Source: QQUD01 sp039029915
Lineage (GTDB): Bacteria; Chloroflexota; Anaerolineae; Promineifilales; Promineifilaceae
NCBI GenBank assembly: GCA_039029915.1
Contig: JBCCFD010000308.1
Span: forward strand, 1 to 9,748
DNA length: 9,748 nt
Reading direction: 5' to 3'
Each line of letters starts with the position of its first letter. The first letter of the stretch is position 1. Position numbers and translations under genes: made by a program. The notes under the pieces were generated by a model. That model was given only the letters and a program-made list of their open reading frames with translations, was not told where the DNA came from and did no database searches. Below are positions 1 through 6,948 of the stretch, one piece after another.

Positions 1-74
1 AGAGGAACCCGCTTTAATTGTGTGAAGGTGCCCTCTTCATTTATCTCAATCAGGTCTTGGTGGGTAACTGCCAC
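1..74 (-). CDS. 5' end of a truncated, unidentified gene
   Basis: The minus strand opens a frame at a GTG codon (74-72) and stays open for 24 codons to the window edge, reading V(M)AVTHQDLIEINEEGTFT and then QLKRVP. A GGAG ribosome-binding site sits 7 nt before the GTG, and an in-frame TGA lies a few codons upstream, so the start is well bounded. The peptide has a soluble N-terminus without a signal sequence. Too little is visible to name a family. It would be the last gene in the reading direction, 171 nt after the nuclease-like gene, so it may have its own promoter. I am fairly sure it is coding because start, Shine-Dalgarno and open frame agree, but a chance short frame is not excluded. 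Confidence 0.5.
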   Translation of the reverse strand, partial: MAVTHQDLIEINEEGTFTQLKRVP

Positions 75-109
75 GCTGTTTCTCCAATTTCAAAATTTAA
101 CTCAAAAAT

Positions 110-250
110 AATAAGTGGAATAAATCGTAAACTTAGGTAATTTTCAGAAAGTATCTTGAATTCCTGAGCACAAAATGACAATTACTCACAGGAGAACAAA
201 AACTCATACAAAGCTGTTTTATTTTAAGATACTTTTGTTTTCCACTTATT
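110..250. repeat. Nested inverted repeats in the 75-245 gap
   Basis: The 171-nt space between the nuclease-like gene and the truncated gene holds no open frame I support. It does hold nested inverted repeats. An outer arm AATAAGTGGAA at 110-120 matches TTCCACTTATT at 240-250, which reaches into the nuclease stop codon (246-248). A middle arm AAAGTATCTT at 148-157 matches AAGATACTTT at 226-235. A short inner pair TCCTG at 162-166 matches CAGGA at 189-193. The arms are ordered so that all could pair in one folded RNA, but spacing on the two sides is unequal. It could be a small non-autonomous mobile element, a processing or termination structure, or chance in AT-rich DNA. Confidence 0.4.
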
Positions 251-710
251 CTGCGTGCGATAATCTAAGCAAATGCCACGCCTCTAAATATTTGCCTTTG
301 TCGTCGCTAAATTTCCGCATGGAGGTATCTTTTCTTGGAGAGCCATCTTTTTTTATGCCAAGCAACCATTTGGCATGATTTTCAGTAACATGAGTTGCCA
401 CAAACTGACTAGGAACAATATGATAAGCAGGTCTCTCATTTAAGCTTTGAAGGGTGACAAAAATATAAAAATTAGTGTCGGAAAAATAGGATTCGGCTTT
501 TTTATTGACCATCCATAATTTTTGACCGTTACTGTTTGTTTTGACTTGGATACTTACAGACTTTGTTGCTTCGGCATTTGTGACAATGATATCAACACCA
601 CGACTATTTCGTAATGTAATCGAAGCGATAAAACCACGTAGCGTTAATTCCCCAGCGACGAGGTACTCTCCAGCAACACCTACAAGCGTTGATTCTAATT
701 TAATGACCAT
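246..710 (-). CDS. Small stand-alone PD-(D/E)XK-like nuclease-fold protein
   Basis: This 154-residue soluble protein has no signal peptide or membrane segment. Its N-terminal half carries the signature of short single-domain PD-(D/E)XK-like proteins: a helix with GE (G14-E15 in GVAGEYLVAGEL), the metal-binding Asp at D40 in RGVDIIV, and the Q-x-K strand at Q55/K57 in IQVKT. The segment after it (LWMVNKKAES, then YIFVTL) is the aromatic-rich strand pair usual in these proteins. Glu, Asp and the Q-x-K lysine are all kept, so DNA cleavage is possible, but the target and partner are unknown. Related families include DUF4365-like and restriction-type proteins; I infer the fold, not a named function. 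The ATG at 710 has no clear Shine-Dalgarno; a TATAAA box lies about 9 nt upstream, so a leaderless transcript is possible. The gene contains no ACGGCCGT palindrome, unlike the envelope genes. Confidence 0.7.
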   Translation of the reverse strand: MVIKLESTLVGVAGEYLVAGELTLRGFIASITLRNSRGVDIIVTNAEATKSVSIQVKTNSNGQKLWMVNKKAESYFSDTNFYIFVTLQSLNERPAYHIVPSQFVATHVTENHAKWLLGIKKDGSPRKDTSMRKFSDDKGKYLEAWHLLRLSHAE

Positions 711-771
711 GAAGTAATTTTATAGACAAAATTGATAAAGTAAATTGAAGTCGTTAGAGGTAGGCTGAGAT

Positions 772-783
772 AAACGGCCGTTT
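772..783. repeat. Intergenic AAACGGCCGTTT palindrome
   Basis: A perfect 12-nt palindrome in the 97-nt gap (711-807) between the nuclease-like gene and the macrodomain remnant. It is the only copy of the window's frequent ACGGCCGT palindrome outside a coding region, and the only one between the window start and position 2244. The rest of the gap shows no gene and no convincing terminator. Confidence 0.85.
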
Positions 784-807
784 AATCCACACGAAACGAA
801 GAGCCAT

Positions 808-1069
808 TCAACTTAGCCGGCGTTTATCTAAAACCTGCCTATAAGCTCGCTCTGTTTTGGAATCAAAACACACAAAAATGATTTTTTCAGGCGTTGGGTA
901 AGTGTTAAGCCATGCCAAGCTGCCGGCTTGCTTTGAGTAGGTTTGGCCCGGCAGCGAGGTGGATTGCGCCATCCACACCTCCCCCGCCAGATAATGCCCG
1001 ATTCGCCGCATTAACGATGGCGTCAACTTTGAGTTTAGTGATGTTACCTTGAATGATTTCGATGCTCAT
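808..1069 (-). pseudogene. Macrodomain (ADP-ribose-binding) gene with internal deletion and frameshift
   Basis: An ATG at 1069 opens a frame of 54 codons ending at TAA (907-905). It reads as a textbook macrodomain start: MSIEIIQGNITKLKVDAIVN, then AAN and GGGGVDGAIHLAAGP. Those are the ADP-ribose-binding GNIT, NAAN and GGGGVDGAI motifs. Just before that stop, another frame continues as WLNTYPTPEKIIFVCFD and ERAY, which is the usual macrodomain C-terminus, ending at TGA (810-808). The middle, normally about 80 residues with the GCPTGEA and FPAISTG(V/I)YG motifs, is gone, and the two halves are in different frames. Macrodomains of this type bind or hydrolyse ADP-ribose derivatives; without the second binding loop this one should be inactive. 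The ATG overlaps the lipoprotein stop as ATGA. The longest single frame here (808-1026, 72 codons) would be misread as a hypothetical protein: its N-terminal half is out-of-frame macrodomain DNA. Confidence 0.88.
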
Positions 1070-2184
1070 TTAAGATATCCAAATTTCATTAATGCATTTA
1101 AAATCCATTTTTTTTGCCTTAGAATATTTTCGTATTCAGGATGATCTGCTGGGAGTGAACAAGACTCCTCATAAAAATACCACCCTTCTTCTCCGCGGTT
1201 CAGTAAATGCATGTCAGCTAAGTAAGCCCCCCACGCAAAGATATCACAATGAGACGACCCGACTAAATTTTTATCAAACCATTGAATGGAATCTGCTTCA
1301 ACGATTTCAGGGAAATCCGATGAAATGTTGCGCAGGTCATCATTTCGGAATGCCAAAATGTGAACAGGGCTGATGCTAGCGATTGCATGTGCACCGCCGA
1401 GAGCCAAGTTGAAGTTTGTGTCTCGAAGATAAAATTCGAACAGTTGATCCCCATCAATATCTATTGGATTCAAAACATCAAAAGCGAGCTGAGAGTTTCG
1501 ATAGGACTCTAGTGATTGGTCATAATAGATGACCGTGGAAACGACTGAGGCATAGGCGCCAACAAAAATAAATTCGAGAATAATTTCCGATTCCCCATTG
1601 GCATCCAGATCAAAAATTGAAAAATACACAGATGCAAACTCAAGTGGGAAAGTTTCAAAATGCCCATAGTTGTTGAAATTTTGTAGGTCGAAAAGAAAAA
1701 TTTTGTCTTGCCGAATAATCTCTAAGGTTGTTTGGTTTAATCGTGTTACGGTGATGCCATTAGTTGAAACAAACTGGCCGATCGGGTTTTCTCCATAAAC
1801 TAGCGTCGCATGTGGGCTTTGTACGGTGGGGAAATCATACGATTGAAGCAGTTCGGTTGTCAATGGAGTGGGGGTTGATGTTCTATTTGGCTCTAGCGTG
1901 TTGGTAGGTAGTTTAGGTGTGAAGGTTAAAGTTGGTGTGGCAGTTGCTGTTGGCGAAAGTTCATTTATTTCTGTGAGAACGAGAGTTGGCGTTTGTGATG
2001 GTTCAGGGGTTGCTGTTGGTACAGCTTTTGTTTGAGTAGGTAAAGGTGTAAGTGAACTGATTTCTGTGGCGGAATTAGGAGGCGATGTTATTTGAACAAT
2101 CGTCTCATTTTGAGGGAAGCAACCGATTAGAAGGAAAGCTGAAATCAGGAACAACGTTGGCAGTAAAAAAGCTGAAATTCTCAT
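1066..2184 (-). CDS. Thr/Pro-rich lipoprotein with calcium-loop-like (VCBS/FG-GAP-like) repeats
   Basis: A 372-residue predicted lipoprotein. Residues 1-21 form a signal peptide ending in the lipobox L-I-G-C with C22 as the lipidated cysteine. Residues about 30-112 are a disordered Thr/Pro linker (PTATPEPSQTPT, TPTLTFTP), typical of a stalk crossing the outer wall layer. The globular part (about 113-372) holds two Asp-rich loops followed by a beta strand, FDLDANGESEIILEF at 191-205 and IDIDGDQLFEFYL at 241-253. They resemble the D-x-D-x-[DN]-G calcium loops of VCBS/FG-GAP propeller repeats, and suggest a few blades rather than a whole propeller. C313 and C342 could form a disulfide. Function is unknown; a surface binding role is inferred. 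It follows the large glycosyltransferase by 32 nt and its TGA overlaps the macrodomain ATG. No clear Shine-Dalgarno precedes 2184. It contains no ACGGCCGT site in 1.1 kb, unlike its upstream neighbours. Confidence 0.75.
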   Translation of the reverse strand: MRISAFLLPTLFLISAFLLIGCFPQNETIVQITSPPNSATEISSLTPLPTQTKAVPTATPEPSQTPTLVLTEINELSPTATATPTLTFTPKLPTNTLEPNRTSTPTPLTTELLQSYDFPTVQSPHATLVYGENPIGQFVSTNGITVTRLNQTTLEIIRQDKIFLFDLQNFNNYGHFETFPLEFASVYFSIFDLDANGESEIILEFIFVGAYASVVSTVIYYDQSLESYRNSQLAFDVLNPIDIDGDQLFEFYLRDTNFNLALGGAHAIASISPVHILAFRNDDLRNISSDFPEIVEADSIQWFDKNLVGSSHCDIFAWGAYLADMHLLNRGEEGWYFYEESCSLPADHPEYENILRQKKWILNALMKFGYLK

Positions 2185-2216
2185 TTTGGCTGGTGTGGCT
2201 GGTTGAAAGACTGAGT

Positions 2217-5200
2217 TTATTTATTGGTTAGTGTAAACAAAAAACGGCCGTTTTCCAACCCCTCACCGTTTTCATCAACGGCCGTTAAACCCACAATTGC
2301 CCCGTCCACAAAATGATAAAAACCAACCGCCAGCTGGTAATCATCATTCGTCAGATTAGATATGGGAAGGGTGATCGATTCGATGATAATATCACCAGGG
2401 CGCCATTGGGTGGTGGGGTAGGTGTTGTTTTGGGGGAAGCTGTCGCTTTGAACCAGCGGTTCGGGTGGGCCTTGGGGGTCAAGCAGATGAACGAAGCGGA
2501 TGTAATCAACTGGGCTTTCGGTGAGGGCTTGCCAAGCCAGGGTGAGCTGCAGCTGTTCGTCGGTTTGGGTCAGGCTGTAGCCACGCAGGGCGATTTTGTT
2601 GTCGTAAACGGCCGTTGCTTCCTCCAAACCTGCTGGTAATTCAGTGAGTGCTTGCGTTGGTTCAAAAATGAGGTTGTTTTCTGATGGCGTAATCTCACCC
2701 AAACGGCGGAAAAGAGTCGGTTCGCTATTGGTCACATCATAAAGCTGGGCAACGAGGATGTATGGCGTGGCGTGATTTTCGGCTAGAGGCGGAAGCGGGA
2801 CAAGGTGCCAGTCGTGAACCGTTTGATTAGGTTCCCAACCGCTTGAGGGCAAATAACCGTACCCTGGCTGGCGGTCGATGAGGCGCAGAAAGTTGCCGTT
2901 GGCATCGGTCAGCCGCAGGGAGACGTTGTTGTTTTGGGTAATGGGGGCTGGTAATTGCCACGCTAACCCGACCTGCATGAGGTCTGGCTCGATAAGCTTG
3001 ATTTCGCTGACCTGGACATCGGGCTTGGTGACGGGGGTTGGACTTGTGTTGTTGATGAGAAACGGCCGTAAATGAATCAAACCACGGGAGCCACCCGATG
3101 GGGTTTGGGCGCGTTGGTCAGTTACTGTTAGCCGCGGCAAAACCAATCCAGCTGGACTGTTTTCGGGCAGCTCAAATGTCACCTTTTGCCGACCGTCGCC
3201 AAGGTCTTCGGCCATTGCAGTGGCAAGCGGTGGGGCAGATGGGTCAAATTCGGGCCGATTAATAGCGGGGCTAACGAGGGAAACGGCCGTTTCTGGCACC
3301 ATACCATCCCACACAAGCTCAATCACCAAGGTATCCCCCGCTTCAACGGACTCACTGTTGTAATAATATTCTTTCAAAATCGCGCCGCCGTCATAAAAGA
3401 CCCCGTTTACATCGTGATGCAAATACCCCATGTTTGTAAAATCCCACGTTAGGTTGCTGGCCGGTAAGGCATTGTTGGGCCAGAGGTGTAGTATGAGGGT
3501 GAGGAGGGCGAGGAGAGGAATTAGTAATTGGTAATTGGGTAATTGGGTAATTGGGGCGGTAGGGATTGGTGACCCTGTCCTGAGCTTTTCGAAGGATTGG
3601 GGATTGGGGAGTTGAGAATCGTGATTGTGAGTAGTTGCTGTAATTGGTTTTTTAGACGGTGTGATGTCGGTTTTTGTGCCTGATCGGTATAGAAAGATGG
3701 TGCCGACCAGTGCCAAAAGAGAGACAATTTCCGCCCATCGTTGGGTGGGGGTACGCCTTAAGCGGAGTTTGACGGTTTGTGAGCCTTCTGGCAGGCTGAG
3801 CATGATGAGACCTGAACCGGGGGCGGATTGATGTGGCACGGTCTCCCCATTGAGCGTGACGGTCCAGCCGGGCCAGTTGAGGGTAGGTAGCACAATGATT
3901 GACGATTGGTTCACTTCAAAAAACCAAGTTTGGCGCGTAGTGGACCCAAGGCGATTAAATCCGCTTTCAACACCCCCATTTAAATCGACAAATTGCCCTT
4001 GAAAGCCGCTGTTGAGCCACGGGCTGGTGTAGGGGCGGGGTTGAACCGTTTGGGGCAAATATTCTGCGCTAATGGTGGTGCCAATATTGCCTGTAAACCA
4101 TTCGTATTGAGCCAGTTTTACGGCCGTGACGTCGGCATCAGTGAGGATGAGGTGATCGGTTCTGAGCTGGCCAAAACTGCTCGCATAGAGCAATAACAGG
4201 GTGCCAACCGTGACCCAACGGGCTTTTGGTAAGGTGGCTAAACTGCCCATCGCTAGGGCAAACCCAAACGCTTGGATTGACAAAAAGCGCCACGGGAATT
4301 GAGTAAAGGAAAGTAAAGGCAGCTGGTCCCACAGCAGTTTGGACCACGGAATCATCATGAAGGTGGCCAGCAAAATGGTGCCGACGATGAAGAGTCGGTT
4401 TTGGGGCTTTTTTGGGGTGGCAAATAGGAGGATAATGGCGATAACGGCCGTTATGCCCTGCACCAACCCCGTCCGATACGCGACTCGTCCCCGCACTGAA
4501 TAATCAAAGAAAAAAGAGTCCTGAATCAGCGGCAAATCCTCGGTTGCCAAGAAGTGGGTGTTATAGTTGAAATACCCCTCTGTCACCGTGTCCAGCTGAG
4601 CCAGCCCTTGATCGGCCAGAGCGGGAATAAAGAACCAAGCGGAAAGAGCAAAGGCGAGGAGGATGCCGAAAAGTGAGAGGGCGAAGAGAGAGGCGCGCGA
4701 TGGTAGTTGGGTAATTGGGTAATTAGGGGACTTGTTCTGAGCTTTGTTGGAGGATTGCGTAACGATTAACTGTTGATTGCTAGCTGTCGACTGTTGCTCC
4801 TTATTCTTCGATCCCCAATCCCTAATCCCTAATCTCCAATCCCTAATCCCTAATCCTTCGACAAGCTCAGGACAGCGTCCCCAATCCCCAATCCCCAAAG
4901 CTCTAATCCCAATAAACGCCAACAAAAACGGTGAAAAGATCATCGCCGAAATATTGTGGCTGAGGATGAGAGCAGCGTAGCTGAGGGCGAATACGGCCGT
5001 ATCTCGGCGGCGGTTTTGGCTTTGGAGTAAATTTTCAGCGGTGAGGATAACGATGGGGTAGAACGCCATTGCCCAAAATTCTGCTAAAGAATCCCCACGG
5101 ACGTAGACGTTGACTAAATGAAACGGGGCAACAGTATAGGCTCCCGCAACCAGCAGCCCGGCCCACTCGCTCTTAAACCACCGTTTGCCCAAAGCAAACA

Positions 5201-5546
5201 TGCCCCAGCCCGCCACAATGAAACCCAAAAGCTGGGAAAGCTGAATGGCGCGCACGAAGCTGAAGCCAAGCACGCGGAAAAAGGCGGCGATATAGATAGA
5301 GAGGGGAGCATAGTAATTATAAAATGGATAACCGTAGCCGTAGTTGGCATCTGGCATCCAGCGGACGGGGAAGTGACCGTCGAGAACGGCCGTTTCTAGT
5401 TGGTGTAAGCGCTGTAAAAGAAATGGGCTGTCTCCACCGCCCCGCGTATTGAGCAGGCCCGGTTCCGACATGAGTGGATAGGCTGCAATGAGCGCCATCA
5501 GCAAAATGCTTAGCGAGAATAGGTGCTTTTGCGTCAGGCGGAGCAT
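2217..5546 (-). CDS. Large GT-C-like membrane protein (PTPS-related / YfhO-like)
   Basis: With the start at 5546 this is 1109 residues. About a dozen membrane helices occupy residues 9-460. The first extracellular loop has the GT-C pattern GGGDSPF with D39 as candidate catalytic Asp, followed by FPVRWMPDANYGYGYPFYNY (about 60-79). That pattern marks the 6-pyruvoyl-tetrahydropterin-synthase-related membrane family, whose name reflects an annotation tradition, not pterin chemistry. An extracellular domain (about 465-605) contains LNWPGWTVTLNGE, like the end of YfhO-type proteins. Further helices lie near 606-620 and 671-689. A beta-sandwich tail (about 700-1109) includes IRFVHLLDPQG, similar to the tail of the 7899-9748 protein. 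It probably transfers sugars or modifies surface polymers outside the membrane; the substrate is unknown. Two repeat-derived insertions keep the frame (about 217-283 and 628-670). An ATG at 5651 would add 35 residues translated through a 28-nt palindrome and into the upstream gene, so 5546 is preferred, though neither has a Shine-Dalgarno. Confidence 0.82.
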   Translation of the reverse strand: MLRLTQKHLFSLSILLMALIAAYPLMSEPGLLNTRGGGDSPFLLQRLHQLETAVLDGHFPVRWMPDANYGYGYPFYNYYAPLSIYIAAFFRVLGFSFVRAIQLSQLLGFIVAGWGMFALGKRWFKSEWAGLLVAGAYTVAPFHLVNVYVRGDSLAEFWAMAFYPIVILTAENLLQSQNRRRDTAVFALSYAALILSHNISAMIFSPFLLAFIGIRALGIGDWGRCPELVEGLGIRDWRLGIRDWGSKNKEQQSTASNQQLIVTQSSNKAQNKSPNYPITQLPSRASLFALSLFGILLAFALSAWFFIPALADQGLAQLDTVTEGYFNYNTHFLATEDLPLIQDSFFFDYSVRGRVAYRTGLVQGITAVIAIILLFATPKKPQNRLFIVGTILLATFMMIPWSKLLWDQLPLLSFTQFPWRFLSIQAFGFALAMGSLATLPKARWVTVGTLLLLYASSFGQLRTDHLILTDADVTAVKLAQYEWFTGNIGTTISAEYLPQTVQPRPYTSPWLNSGFQGQFVDLNGGVESGFNRLGSTTRQTWFFEVNQSSIIVLPTLNWPGWTVTLNGETVPHQSAPGSGLIMLSLPEGSQTVKLRLRRTPTQRWAEIVSLLALVGTIFLYRSGTKTDITPSKKPITATTHNHDSQLPNPQSFEKLRTGSPIPTAPITQLPNYQLLIPLLALLTLILHLWPNNALPASNLTWDFTNMGYLHHDVNGVFYDGGAILKEYYYNSESVEAGDTLVIELVWDGMVPETAVSLVSPAINRPEFDPSAPPLATAMAEDLGDGRQKVTFELPENSPAGLVLPRLTVTDQRAQTPSGGSRGLIHLRPFLINNTSPTPVTKPDVQVSEIKLIEPDLMQVGLAWQLPAPITQNNNVSLRLTDANGNFLRLIDRQPGYGYLPSSGWEPNQTVHDWHLVPLPPLAENHATPYILVAQLYDVTNSEPTLFRRLGEITPSENNLIFEPTQALTELPAGLEEATAVYDNKIALRGYSLTQTDEQLQLTLAWQALTESPVDYIRFVHLLDPQGPPEPLVQSDSFPQNNTYPTTQWRPGDIIIESITLPISNLTNDDYQLAVGFYHFVDGAIVGLTAVDENGEGLENGRFLFTLTNK
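3521..3616. repeat. Mosaic repeat block 1 inside the large GT-C gene
   Basis: The block begins with a TAATTGGG-type array (3521-3555). It continues with an inverted copy of the PELVEG/KLRTG element (core 3574-3595, CTGTCCTGAGCTTTTCGAAG) and ends with GGATTGGGGATTGGGG (3595-3610). The coding strand reads it as PQSFEKLRTGSP and TQLPNYQLL. It lies between two predicted membrane helices and keeps the frame. The composition is that of intergenic filler DNA rather than a folded domain. Confidence 0.85.
4701..4907. repeat. Mosaic repeat block 2 inside the large GT-C gene
   Basis: A composite of about 200 nt. It contains a TAATTGGG array (4705-4727), a decayed inverted PELVEG/KLRTG element (4731-4753), a heptad array of CCCTAAT/CCCCAAT type (4810-4854) and an intact element (core 4855-4875, CTTCGACAAGCTCAGGACA). 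More CCCCAAT heptads follow. The coding strand reads GRCPELVEGLGIRDW, RLGIRDWG and NYPITQLPS. It sits between membrane helices and preserves the frame. Thirty-three nt around the element (4852-4884) are identical to 8869-8901 in the other glycosyltransferase gene. Confidence 0.88.
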
Positions 5547-5568
5547 GGCGGAGGGGAATGGTTGTGTG

Positions 5569-5596
5569 GTAGGGACGCAGTGCACTGCGTCCCTAC
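5569..5596. repeat. Perfect 28-nt palindrome (REP-like or terminator-like)
   Basis: The two 14-nt arms GTAGGGACGCAGTG and CACTGCGTCCCTAC are exact complements with no unpaired centre, so the RNA could form a strong stem. It lies in the 61-nt gap between the stop of the CBM-like gene (5608) and the start of the large GT-C gene (5546). No T-run follows on the minus strand (the sequence goes ACCACACAACC), so it is not a canonical intrinsic terminator. A dispersed REP/MITE-type repeat or an mRNA-stabilising stem is more likely. It also argues against starting the downstream gene at 5651. Confidence 0.9.
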
Positions 5597-5607
5597 GTGA
5601 ATTATTT

Positions 5608-6924
5608 TTAACTCGTTTGTCGTCGGAGGACGAAGAAGAGCAATACACCAAGCAGGACGACTGCCGCTACCAGAACGAGCAGACCGCTTAGATTTTGGGT
5701 TGCACTATCGGGTGCTGCTGGGCTGGGGTCTGTGGTTGTTGGGGCAGCTGGGTCAGCAGAAACGGCCGTAGGTTGAACGGCCGCAACTTCTTGCCCCTCT
5801 GGGCGAATGCGGCTGCCAAACTCAATGCCGATGGCGCTGCCTTCCTGTACCTCAAGCGTGGTGTTGGCCGCTGTGGTCATTTCCAGACGTCCCGGAACGA
5901 GCTGAGCCACCTGATAGGTGCCTGGTTCAAGCTCTTCAAAGCAGAACGGCGCGTCGGTGCCTGAAGAGAGGGCCTGTCCAACCACGTTGGTACCGCTGGC
6001 GATTGTGAAGGTAACGCTGCCCATAAACCCTTCGTTCGGGTCGCGCACACCGTTGCCGTTGTCATCTGCAAATGAGTTGACGCAAACGGAGCCGCCCGTT
6101 GGCGGGAGCGGTGTGGCGGTTGGTGGGACGGGCGTGGCGGTTGGTGGCACATCAGGTGTGGCGGTTGGTGGGACTGGTGATGGTGTCAAGGTAGCTGGTG
6201 GCGGTGGTGGTAACGTTGGCGCAGGTGGTGGAGTGTTGGTTGGGGGTGGGCCAACTTCGATTAATTCGGCCGTGTCAAACCACACATCAAGATGCTTGCG
6301 GCATTGGTTGACGCCTTCGACGCTGTAGTCCGCTGAGGTGAAGACGGTCATCATGTTGCCCGTGGCGGTCGCTTCGATAGACACCGTTTGCCACGTATAC
6401 AGCGGGTTGATGATGCCTGACCACTGCACATCACTGTCGTTCCAGAGACCGCTGCCATTTGGATCGATCATCACCTGCACATTTGATGCCATGCCCCCTT
6501 CGGAGGCTGATGGGAAATCATTGTTGGAGGCAAACGCTCGAGCGGTAACGGTGAAGCGGTAGGTTGTGCCGGGCGTTACGGCAACCGTTTGCAACATCCC
6601 TGCTTGCCATGTATCCCACTGGTTGCCCACGTGCTGTGATACGCCGCCAGCATGAATCAGATCAGCAGAGACAGTTTCTGGACTCCAGGCGGGTCGCTTG
6701 TTATACCCGTTGGTGCAGTCGCTAAATTTGTCTTCGCTACTGTTGCGGAACCATCTTCCCCAACCGTTGGCGGAACCATCGTTATCGTAGGGGAATTCAA
6801 AACCGGGGTTATTTAATAAATTTGTTTGCTGGGCTGGTGCCTCAGCTTGTTCAGCAAAAGTGATTGATGAAGGTGCTAACAAAAATAAAAGCACCACAAG
6901 GCCAATAAAGGTTCTTATCCTCAT
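5608..6924 (-). CDS. Secreted CBM-like / SdrD B-like surface protein with C-terminal membrane anchor
   Basis: A 438-residue exported protein. A signal peptide covers about residues 1-24. Residues 35-224 form a jelly-roll-like, carbohydrate-binding-type module, starting NLLNNPGFEF and GWGRWF and ending in KHLDVWFDTAELIEVG, a pattern common to CBM4/9-like domains. A Pro/Thr linker (225-277) carries repeated PPTATP units. An SdrD B-like module (279-374) has the calcium loop DDNGNGVRDPNEG (287-299), FCFEELEPGTYQV, and paired cysteines C281 and C328. A second disordered stretch leads to one membrane helix (411-433) and the basic tail RRQTS. The protein likely sits on the outer face of the membrane and binds glycan through its N-terminal module; the ligand is unknown. 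The start is supported by AGGGAG about 9 nt upstream. The gene follows the LysM gene by 72 nt with a hairpin between them, and both share the C-terminal half. Confidence 0.82.
   Translation of the reverse strand: MRIRTFIGLVVLLFLLAPSSITFAEQAEAPAQQTNLLNNPGFEFPYDNDGSANGWGRWFRNSSEDKFSDCTNGYNKRPAWSPETVSADLIHAGGVSQHVGNQWDTWQAGMLQTVAVTPGTTYRFTVTARAFASNNDFPSASEGGMASNVQVMIDPNGSGLWNDSDVQWSGIINPLYTWQTVSIEATATGNMMTVFTSADYSVEGVNQCRKHLDVWFDTAELIEVGPPPTNTPPPAPTLPPPPPATLTPSPVPPTATPDVPPTATPVPPTATPLPPTGGSVCVNSFADDNGNGVRDPNEGFMGSVTFTIASGTNVVGQALSSGTDAPFCFEELEPGTYQVAQLVPGRLEMTTAANTTLEVQEGSAIGIEFGSRIRPEGQEVAAVQPTAVSADPAAPTTTDPSPAAPDSATQNLSGLLVLVAAVVLLGVLLFFVLRRQTS
6113..6172. repeat. Tandem repeat coding the PPTATP linker
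   Basis: The unit GTGGCGGTTGGTGG recurs at 6113, 6134 and 6158, spacing 21 and 24 nt, all multiples of three. It encodes three PPTATP units in the Pro/Thr linker of the CBM-like protein. Slippage here would change linker length without breaking the frame. Confidence 0.8.
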
Positions 6925-6948
6925 TCTTTTTCTCTCCCTGATAAAAGA

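Noticed and set aside
711..760. Promoter upstream of the nuclease-like gene
   Set aside because: A TATAAA box is present but no convincing -35 element at proper spacing, so I do not list it as a feature.
808..1026. A 72-codon frame as an intact small protein
   Set aside because: Its first half is macrodomain-coding DNA read out of frame; only the last part is genuine macrodomain C-terminus.
4810..4907. CCCTAAT/CCCCAAT heptads as a CRISPR array or telomere-like end
   Set aside because: Units are 7 nt with no unique spacers, no cas genes are present, and the block lies inside an open reading frame.
5547..5651. An N-terminal extension of the large GT-C protein starting at 5651
   Set aside because: It would be translated through the 28-nt palindrome and 44 nt of the upstream gene, giving a Ser/Arg-rich peptide unlike the family, and the natural first helix follows the ATG at 5546.
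5918..6328. Long plus-strand open frame (136 codons), and a similar one at 7820-8251
   Set aside because: Both lie opposite well-supported minus-strand genes; the Gly/Val-rich protein is the mirror of the Pro/Thr linker.
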